A stretch of DNA of 64,000 bases from Planctomycetes bacterium syqfu (GTDB lineage: Bacteria; Planctomycetota; Phycisphaerae; Phycisphaerales; Phycisphaeraceae), in NCBI GenBank assembly GCA_020974905.1, contig CP087563.1, forward strand, positions 5,332,001 to 5,396,000, written 5' to 3'. The notes under the pieces were generated by a model. It searched no databases, was not told the origin of the DNA, and saw only the letters and a list, made by a program, of their open reading frames with translations. The number at the start of each line of letters is the position of its first letter. Position 1 is the stretch's first letter. This document shows, in pieces, positions 1-9,500 of the stretch. The position numbers were made by a program, and so were the translations under genes.

Positions 1-985
<985 letters not shown>

Positions 986-999
986 TCCGACCACGGATC

Positions 1000-1044
1000 G
1001 ATTCAAATCATACATACACCAAGCTTACTTTGGTCTTTTGAATC
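1000..1044 (+). other. hairpin in 23S-5S spacer
   Basis: GATTCAAA at 1000-1007 pairs with TTTGAATC at 1037-1044, and a shorter ACCAA/TTGGT stem is nested inside. It lies just downstream of the 23S 3' end. It is probably part of the precursor-rRNA processing structure; that role is inferred. Confidence 0.5.
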
Positions 1045-1064
1045 TTCGATATTCCCAACATCCA

Positions 1065-1108
1065 CTAAAACAATCGTGGATCCGCTTAACGGCGATCCAC
1101 TGTTTTAG
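1065..1108 (+). other. processing-type stem just upstream of 5S rRNA
   Basis: CTAAAACA(ATC)GTGGATC at 1065-1082 pairs with GATCCACTGTTTTAG at 1094-1108, with a three-base bulge and an 11-base loop. The right arm ends at the 5' end of 5S rRNA, which is where an RNase III-type cut would release the precursor. The pairing is seen directly; the processing role is inferred. Confidence 0.55.
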
Positions 1109-1214
1109 CCGGTGACTTTAGTGACAGTGTTCACCTGATCCCATCTCGAACTCAGCAGTTAAGCCTGTCACGCCGATGATACTGCCACTGCGGGAAAGTA
1201 GGTCATTGCCGGCT
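1107..1214 (+). rRNA. rrf: 5S ribosomal RNA
   Basis: The terminal helix is visible: AGCCGG at 1107-1112 pairs with CCGGCT at 1209-1214. Inside are the conserved elements CCCATCTCGAACTCAGCAGTTAAG (loops B/C region) and the helix IV/V 'GATGATACTGCC...GGGAAAGTAGGTC' signature. The length of about 108 bases is slightly short of the usual 115-120. It follows 23S by about 120 bases and is followed directly by a terminator, as expected for the end of an rrn operon. Confidence 0.93.
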
Positions 1215-1219
1215 TTTAT

Positions 1220-1256
1220 GAGCCCTTTAAGGTAAACCTTAGAGGGCTCTTTTTTG
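1220..1256 (+). terminator. Rho-independent terminator of the rRNA operon
   Basis: A 14-bp stem, GAGCCCTTTAAGGT with ACCTTAGAGGGCTC (one G-T pair), has a two-base loop and is followed by six T residues. It lies 5 bases after the 5S gene. The repeat arms and T-run are seen directly. Confidence 0.93.
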
Positions 1257-1332
1257 CGCTGCACAGCATCCACTTGTCCCCAGACCTCACCCATGCCTTG
1301 ACACCTTCCAGGTACATGCCGATCATCAACAC

Positions 1333-1656
1333 ATGACACCCTCAGCAAGTAACACCAATATCAATAATCGTCTGCGTGTCGCGTTGATGTTTTTCACCCT
1401 GTTACCCTTGCCGTTGCTATCCGCTTTCGTCTTCGCATCCTATGCCGAGATATTTAACGGCGATAAAGAACCCATGATTCAAATGATTTTGGGTTTCCTG
1501 CTCGGCATTCCAATCGCGATTTGCCTCTTCATTGAACTTGCATCCAGTGTTTACACAGGACATCACAAAGCTGCCAACATCGTTTGGCTCACTGTGGTCA
1601 TATTGGAAATCTGCATCATTCCCGCCATTTGGTGTCTCTCCTATCTGATACAATAA
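1333..1656 (+). CDS. small three-helix membrane protein, unknown function
   Basis: A 107-residue protein, largely hydrophobic, with three or four predicted membrane segments (about residues 14-38, 48-68 and 80-106). I do not recognise a family. No strong Shine-Dalgarno sequence precedes the ATG, so a later start is possible. Its TAA stop shares a base with the ATG of the next gene (TAATG at 1654-1658), which indicates translational coupling. That makes this a real gene rather than a chance frame. It is the first gene after the rRNA terminator. Confidence 0.6.
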   Translation: MTPSASNTNINNRLRVALMFFTLLPLPLLSAFVFASYAEIFNGDKEPMIQMILGFLLGIPIAICLFIELASSVYTGHHKAANIVWLTVVILEICIIPAIWCLSYLIQ

Positions 1657-2027
1657 TGCACGATATCCTTGGGGAATTTGGATTTACCTGGGATTTTTTG
1701 AATTGGATTGACGATTTATTTTCACATCACCGGGACCGCGACATGTCTGAGTCGACCGTATTAAATCTCATCACCTTTGCGCTGTTCATCAATTGGGTTT
1801 ACCAGCTCCACGTGATCTTCAAATTGCGGGAAGCCTATTTCAAGCAGCCGACCGATCGTGTGCTTTGGTTCCTGTTGGTGTTACTGCTGCCATTTCTTGG
1901 TGCAGTGATCTTTGCGATCTGGAACGTCAGCCGCGCCAAAGAAGTCCGCCAGAACATGGAACATCAAAAACTTCAGCAGCGCATCGCTGAACGTTTAGCC
2001 AACCCGCCATCCAATGAGACAACCTGA
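1656..2027 (+). CDS. small membrane protein with PLDc_N-like pair of helices
   Basis: A 123-residue protein. Residues about 30-95 hold two membrane helices separated by a basic loop, with 'LWFLLVLLLPFLGAVIFAIW' in the second. This resembles the small PLDc_N (phospholipase D nuclease N-terminal, two-helix) domain found alone in many bacterial membrane proteins. A charged C-terminal tail of about 35 residues follows. The start overlaps the preceding stop by one base, so the two products are probably made together. The longer frame starting at 1584 would overlap the upstream gene by 73 bases and is less likely. The PLDc_N assignment is tentative; no enzymatic residues are present. Confidence 0.6.
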   Translation: MHDILGEFGFTWDFLNWIDDLFSHHRDRDMSESTVLNLITFALFINWVYQLHVIFKLREAYFKQPTDRVLWFLLVLLLPFLGAVIFAIWNVSRAKEVRQNMEHQKLQQRIAERLANPPSNETT

Positions 2028-2185
2028 TCACCTTCATTGAGATATTTTTGAACTTTCTTTCCCGGCGACCTTCTTGGCTGTCGCATACATACATCGCCCG
2101 GTCATCACCGTCGGGCTCATTCGTACAACGCAACTGGCAATTCGCCCACGTCTGCACAGTCAGTCTCATGCGTTAAAATAACCCC

Positions 2186-3175
2186 ATGCATTACACCACC
2201 CTTGGCAGAACCAATCTCAACGTCTCCATCGCTGGACTCGGCGGTGGTGGGCATTCCCGATTGGGGTTACGCCTTGGCCGGAGTCTCGATGATGCGTTAA
2301 CCGTCGCGAAGGCTGCATTCGACCAGGGCGTCAACGTGTTTGACACCGCGCAGAGCTATGGTACGGAACCGGTCATCGCCAAACTTCTGGACACCGTGCC
2401 GCGCGATCAAATTGTCATCTCCACCAAGGCAGGTATCGGTTGGACAGGTCCGATCAATTGCACCGCAGACGAATATGCCAGGACGATTGATGATCGGTTA
2501 ACGCAACTCAACACCGATTACATCGACATCATGTACATCCATGGTTTGCATCCGGATCTCGTGGATGATGCAATGCAGACGATTGTCCCCGTGATGCAAA
2601 AAGCGCGTGATGCAGGCAAGGTCCGATTCATTGGCGTGACGGAAATGTTTGAGCATGATTTCAAACACCAGATGCTCCAACGTGTTTTGCCGCATGATTG
2701 TTTTGATGTGGTCATGCTCGGCTTTAACATTCTCAACCAGACGGCAAGGCAGACTGTCTTGCCGATGATCCAAAAACAGAACGTGGGCACGATGTGCATG
2801 TTTGCCATCCGACAGGCATTGAGTGATCAAGCGCGTTTCAAGCAAACCATCAAGCAACTCATTGATGAAGGCCGGATCGATCCTGCCATGATCAACGCCA
2901 ATAATCCGTTGGACTTCCTGATACAGACACCGATGAGTGGGAATGGCTCTGAGGGCGAAGGCACTTCCGGGGCCGGGGGGCATGCGGACATCGTTGATGC
3001 GTGTTACCGATTCTGTCGCGACGAACCGGGCATGGACATCGTCCTCACCGGCACGAGTAACACCGCGCATCTTGCTGCCAATCTCCAGTCCATCAACGCG
3101 CCAGCCTTACCCAGGGAACACCGACAACGCTTGATCGACATCTTTCAAAAAGTCGATCATCTCTCTGGCGATTGA
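2186..3175 (+). CDS. aldo/keto reductase family oxidoreductase
   Basis: 329 residues with a TIM-barrel aldo/keto reductase layout. The catalytic tetrad is visible: Asp53 and Tyr58 in 'VFDTAQSYG', Lys81 in 'ISTKAG' and His119 in 'YIHGL'. The conserved N-terminal 'LGRTNLNVSIAGLGGGG' marks the branch that includes D-threo-aldose 1-dehydrogenase-like and other single-domain AKRs. These enzymes reduce or oxidise carbonyls or alcohols with NADP(H) in the cytoplasm. A Gly/Ser-rich stretch at about residues 250-270 looks like a flexible insertion before the C-terminal cofactor-binding 'TGTSNTAHL' segment. It stands alone between intergenic gaps. Substrate unknown. Confidence 0.88.
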   Translation: MHYTTLGRTNLNVSIAGLGGGGHSRLGLRLGRSLDDALTVAKAAFDQGVNVFDTAQSYGTEPVIAKLLDTVPRDQIVISTKAGIGWTGPINCTADEYARTIDDRLTQLNTDYIDIMYIHGLHPDLVDDAMQTIVPVMQKARDAGKVRFIGVTEMFEHDFKHQMLQRVLPHDCFDVVMLGFNILNQTARQTVLPMIQKQNVGTMCMFAIRQALSDQARFKQTIKQLIDEGRIDPAMINANNPLDFLIQTPMSGNGSEGEGTSGAGGHADIVDACYRFCRDEPGMDIVLTGTSNTAHLAANLQSINAPALPREHRQRLIDIFQKVDHLSGD

Positions 3176-3544
3176 CCGCATTTCCCGGCTTTGTGCATTC
3201 GTCTGAATCACTTGTTACGTGATCTCAGAGTGAGGTGTATTTCTTTTGATATATCCACCACAGTTAGTTTTGTAGGGCTTGTATCGATTGTGTCGAGTGA
3301 ATGTCAAAATGATGTAAATCGACCAGCATGGATAGTCTTTTTAGGTATTATCCCAGCAGGTCTCCTATCTACACTACACATGGAGAAAGACGCATTCCAT
3401 GTTTAATTAACGCCATCAGGACGGATTCTGTTTGTGATGGATGTTGATTCAGACTTGGATTGTTGGCAGCAAAGCGTTCTTTGCTGTGACATCTCGCGTG
3501 CTCAGATACATGCGGGATACGGAGGAGAAAAGGGAGTCCTGAAG
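3176..3544. other. gene-free leader region before the LEPR gene
   Basis: About 370 bases, more AT-rich than its surroundings. Short reading frames here lack family resemblance and good ribosome sites. It presumably carries the promoter and 5' leader of the giant surface-protein gene, but I cannot assign -35/-10 boxes with confidence. An in-frame upstream ATG at 3434 would add 37 non-conserved residues to that protein. Confidence 0.4.
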
Positions 3545-6500
3545 ATGCAACGACCATTTCACGGGGGCGTTCTGCGCTCACTTTCAAGCAGTCTGATCAA
3601 CAAGACGCGTTCATTGTTTGGTCATCCCAAACGCAATCGTCATGCGCGCAGGCGTTACCGTAAACTCTATGGCGATCATCAGGTCCAACCCCTCGAACCG
3701 CGCGTGTTGCTCTCAGCCACGATCGAAGGTTCCGCCTGGTACGACGATGTCTACGACAACCTGCGGGGACTCGGTGACACCGAAGCTTCTGCCATTGTGG
3801 TGAACCTGCTTGATAGCGATGGGACACAACTGGATTCCACGGCCACCGTCAATGGTGATTACAGCTTCACCGCGTTAGCCGATGGCGATTACATCATCGA
3901 GTTTGAACTGCCAACCAACTACAGCTTCGTTCTCGAAGGCGTTGGCGTGGATGAATCCGTCGACAGCGATGTTGATGTGCTGACCGGTCGCTCGCAAGTG
4001 ATCACGTTGTCCGATAGCGACATAGTCGACATTGATGCAGGCTTTGTGCTCACCAGTGAACTCCCCGAAACCTACTCCGGCACGGTGGATCTCTCGAACC
4101 TGTTAAACGGCACATGGGACGGCGCGGTGTTCAACGGCATTACTGCGGGTGATAAATCCGGAAGCGCTGTTTCCTCAGCGGGGGATGTCAACGGCGATGG
4201 CTATGAAGACTTTCTCATCGGCGCATCTGATGCTGCTCCCAACGGCGATTACTCCGGCCAGACCTATCTTGTCTACGGTCAGGCTGCTGACTTCACCGGT
4301 GAGATTGAATTGTCTGATATTGCAGGCGGAAGTTTGGCCGGTGCGGTTTTCAATGGGCCAGCTGTCAATGCTTATACTGGCATTACGATTGACTCTGCCG
4401 GTGATGTGAATGGGGATGGTTATGATGATCTTCTCATTGGGGCAAATGGCGTTGATGGTTACACAGGGGCAACCTATCTGATCTATGGTCAGTCCTCGGG
4501 TTTGACTGGTGAGATTGATCTGTCTGACGTGGGCTCAAGCATTGCCGGTGCGGTGTTCAATGGTATTGATGACGATGACCTATCTGGTTTTTCAGTTTCC
4601 TCTGCTGGCGATGTGAATGGCGATGGCTATGCGGATTTGCTCATCGGGGCCTATGAGGCACAGCCCAACGGTTTTGGATCCGGCGAAACCTATCTGGTCT
4701 ATGGTCAATCTTCGGGTTTGTCAGGTGAGATTGATTTATCCGACATTGCTGGCGGTTCATTGGCCGGTGCGGTGTTCAATGGCATTGATGAAAGTTACCG
4801 ATCGGGTTACGAAGTTTCTTCTGCCGGTGATGTGAATGGTGATGGTTTTGATGACCTGTTGATTTTGGCACCCGAGATAAGCGACCCGAATCCGTCGGAG
4901 AGTGAAACGTACCTGGTTTATGGGCATGCCTCGGACTTGGACGGTGTGATTGAATTATCTGAGATTGCTGCTGGCACACTGGCTGGCGCTGTTTTCATTG
5001 GATTGGATAATGATACCTTTAATGGCACATCCATGTCATCTGCTGGCGATGTCAATGGCGATGGCTATGTCGACCTGTTGATTGGCTTCAATCAAGCTGA
5101 TGCACAATCGGGTGAGACCTATCTGGTCTACGGTCAGGCCTCGGGTTTAACAGGGGTGCTTGATCTGAGTGATATTGCTGGCGGTACGTTGGCCGGGGCC
5201 GTGTTCAAGGCGATTGATTCCTCTGATTTCTCCGGCTATTCGGTCTCGGCTGCCGGTGATGTCAATGGTGATGGTTTTGATGACATTCTCATTGGGGCCC
5301 CCTACGCTGATCCCCACGGTGACCTGTCGGGCGAATCCTATCTGATTTATGGTCAGGCTTCAGGCTTGTCGGGTGAACTGGCGTTGTCCGACATTGCCAG
5401 CGGCTTATTGGCTGGTGTGGTATTCAACGGGATTAATGGAAATGATCGATCCGGTACGGCGGTTTCGTCAGCCGGGGATGTGAATGCCGACGGTTTTGCC
5501 GACCTGCTGATTGGTGCTTACCAGGCTGATCCCAACGGTGGTTCGTCCGGCGAAACGTATCTGGTCTATGGCGGGATGTTCAAGCCCACCGATGTCTACG
5601 TGGATGACGATTGGTCGGCTGTGTCTACGGGTGATGATCCCGATGGCAGCGGAGCGGCAACGAACTTCGGTTACGACGCCTTTGCCTCCATTCAGGAAGC
5701 GCTGGATGCTGTGGCAGGAGACGGCACTATCTACATCGCAGGCGGAACCTATGCTGAGGATCTTGTCATCGGCAGTGGTGTCACCATCAAGGGCACTTTC
5801 GACCTCGATGGCACACTCACACTCACAGACGGTGCATCCCTGGCCCCCGGTAACAGCCCCGGCATCATGAACACCGGCAGTATCACCATGGGTAGCGGCA
5901 CCACGCTCGACATTGAAATTGACGGCAACACCGTCGGCACCGAATACGACCAACTCAATGTCACCGGCACCGTCGATATCACCGACAGCACACTCAACGT
6001 CATTCTCGGCTACACGCCCACCGACGGCGACAGCTACATCATCATCAATAACGACGGTGTTGACGCCATCACCGGCACGTTCGATGGCTTGGCACAAGGT
6101 GATCAAATCGTCGTCTCCGGCTTGTTGTTCGCCATCTCCTACGTCGGTGGTGATGGCAATGATGTCGAACTGACTTATGTCCACGTGAATCCCGATGATG
6201 TTTACGTCGATGACGACTGGGCAGGCTTGTCACTCGGTGTTGATCCCGATGGTGTCGGCCCCGCAACGGCGATCGGTGTTGATGCCTTTGCAATCATTCA
6301 GGATGGTATTGACGCGGTGAACACCGACGGCACGGTCCATGTCTATGCAGGCACTTACGATGGTGGCATCGACATCGATAAAGGCCTGACATTGCAGGGC
6401 GAAACAGGCGATGCGGCCGATGTCGTGATTGATGCCAGTTCGTCCAGCTACGGCATCAATTCAATTGTCGTCGCGGCAGATTTGCAATTCGCCAACTTCT

Positions 6501-9500
6501 CCGTCCTTGATTCGCCTGGTATCGGCATCTCAGTCGATCAAACCGGTGGCAATGTGACTTTTGACAACGTGGTCATCCGCCGAAGCAGCAACAACGGCAT
6601 TCAAGTCAATGGTTCTGCAATGGTCGAACTGACCGATACCATCAGTTCGGATAACTTGGGTTATGGTTTGCTGGTTTTGGATGTTGATCAGTTCACAGAT
6701 ACCAATGGCCGATTCAACTTCAATAATGATGGCGGTATTTTCGCCAACGATATTGCCGGCGATGTCGAACTCACCCGTACAATTCTCAACAACAATGACA
6801 ATGATGATGATGGTACAGGCAATGGTCTGACGGTGACTGCTTCAGGCAGCTATGCCATCGACGGGAACCTGACGCTTAACGGTGTCCGATTCGGTGATAC
6901 GGATGCTTCCAACAATGCCTATCATCAGGAATATGGTCTGTATATCGAAGATGGCATATCAGGCAATGTACTGATCCAAAGCCATGATGACGGGAATGAT
7001 GTGGTCGACTCGGTCGCGGTTGGTCATGATCAAACCGGTATCCACCTGCGCTATGTTGAAGGTGATATCGACATCATCGGCGGATATTACCTTTACAACG
7101 AAGGTTCGGGTGTCTTCGTCCGAAACGGCAATGGCTTTGTCACCCTTGATGGTGTCGAAGCCAAGGGCAACGCGGAAGGTGCCTACATCCGTAACACCGA
7201 TGGCCTGATCATTAACAGCCATTTTCAGGACAATGGTTATGGCATCCGACTGCGTGCCAACAGTGAAATCTCCATCCTCGATAACCAGATCATCGAAAAC
7301 GAAATCGGTATTCGGGTTCTGAACAGTCGGGCTTTGATTCAAGGCAATGACCTGTCGGATAACACATTGGTCGGTTTGGAAATTGATGGTGATGCAACCG
7401 TCGATGCGGGAGACATTGAAGATGACAACGTCACCGGCCTTGGCACCGGTTCAATGCCCTTCGGTTCTTCTGCCGGTCAGAACACGTTCTTTGGCTATGA
7501 CGGTCTGAGTAATCTGGCAATCAATAATCTCAATGAAGATGCAGACGATGACATCGATGTGCTGGCTGAGATGAATACGTTTGACTATGTTGCCTTCGAC
7601 TTCATCGAGTCCGTGGTCAATCATGATCAAGACGATTCGGACCTGACGGAGGTCTACTTTGGATTCACCATCCCTGCAGTTGTCGTGACCGATGTCTATG
7701 TCGATGATGATTGGGACGCGGTTGCATGGGGTGATGATCCCGATGGTATCGGTCCTGCTACAGCAATGGGTGTTGATGCGTTCTACACCATCCAGGACGG
7801 CGTCGATGCTGTGGCTGACGGTGGCACGATTCACGTCTATGACGGCACGTATCTCGAATCGGTCTACATCATCGAAAAAGACATGACCATCACCGGTGTC
7901 TCCATGGACCCAACCGGCGTTATCGTCGATGCGGAGGATGTGGAAGAAGTCTTTAACATCTTCGGCGTCGATAATCTGACCATTGAATATCTCACTGCTC
8001 AGAATGGTGATGACGACATCATTGATATCACCGACTCGGGCATGATCACACTTGACCATCTGCTGGTGCAATATGCCGATGAAGACGGTATCGATGCCCA
8101 TTACACCGATCAGGTGATCGTCTCCAATACCACCATTCAGTACATGGGTGACGACGGTATCAGCTTCTACGAAGTCGGTACGGCTACGCTCCAAGAGCTG
8201 ACCATTGAATACGGTTATGGCAGTGGCATCGCTTTTGAAGAAGGGGGGCTGCTGGATATCGACGGTCTGTGGATCAACGAATTTGGTGACTACGGCATCC
8301 AGACCGAGTATGTCGAGGATATCGACATCTACGATGCCACAGTTCAATATACCGACGATTCAAGTATGGAGCTCTGGTACGGTTACTCGGTCATTCTCGA
8401 CATGGTCAATGTCTCTAACACGGGTGGATGGGGCCTTGATATTTACGATTGGTACTCGACGGATTTGACCGATGTCTCTGCATCACATGCGGCGAATGAT
8501 GGCATGTGGATCGACTTTGTTGATGTCGTCAATCTCACGCGCGTTACTGCGCAGTACAACGATTACGATGGCATTTACATCACGGACGCATTGGATATCA
8601 CCTTGCTGGATGTGAATGCTTCATATAACGTTGGCAGCGGTTTGAATGTCGAGATTGCTGAATCACTTTCCGATACCAATGGTGTCTATACCGAAAATGA
8701 AGACTCGGGGATTTCCATCCTTTATGTGATGGGTGAATCCATTTTCACCCGGACGACTGCCACCAATAACAATGCAGATTTTGGTGACTATGGCGTGGGA
8801 CTGGAAATCTACGGTTTCCCGTTTGGAGCCTTGATTGATGACATAGGGGATATTGCCGAAAGCTTCGAAGGCTTCCTCTTTGGTCTGCCATCAGACTTTC
8901 TGGATTTACTGCCGGATGACTTTCTTGATTATGACTTTGGTAGTTTCCCCTTCTCGGCAGGTGGCTCGGTGACGATTCGGGGGGGCACATTCTCTGATAT
9001 GGATGGCAATCTGTTCGCTGGTGATACTTACAGCCAGACTGCGGGGATCGTTATCGAAGGTATTGCTGGTGATGTCACCATCGAAGCGCATGATGACGGT
9101 AATGACATTCAAACCACCAGCATTACCGGCAATGATGAGCTTGGCGTAATTTTGCTTGATGTTGCAGGCAATATCACCATTGAAGATGCTGATATCTCGG
9201 ATAACTACGGCGAAGGCCTGTACATTGACAAGGTCTATGACATCGCTGTGACAAACACCAGCGTTGATTACAACAACGGTTTTGGTTTGCGAATCACTTC
9301 AGCCAATGATGTGACATTCACAGATGTCACCGCGCAGTTCAATCACTTTGGCATGCTGCTGGGTGTGATCGATTCATTTAGTGATACCGATGGTTTGTAT
9401 GCGGATAACGATTATGCTGGCATATCGCTGTTTGATATCGCCAATACGTTGACCCTTACCGGGACCATTGTTCGCGATAACGGTGCGATTGGGATTTGGT

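Noticed and set aside
2498-3070. 190-codon frame antisense to the aldo/keto reductase
   Set aside because: The sense strand carries the full catalytic tetrad; the antisense product has no recognisable pattern.
5468-6184. Long open frame on the minus strand inside the LEPR gene (238 codons)
   Set aside because: It mirrors the repetitive Asp/Gly/Val coding of the sense strand, has no family resemblance and no ribosome site. A similar antisense frame at 7451-8347 is rejected for the same reason.
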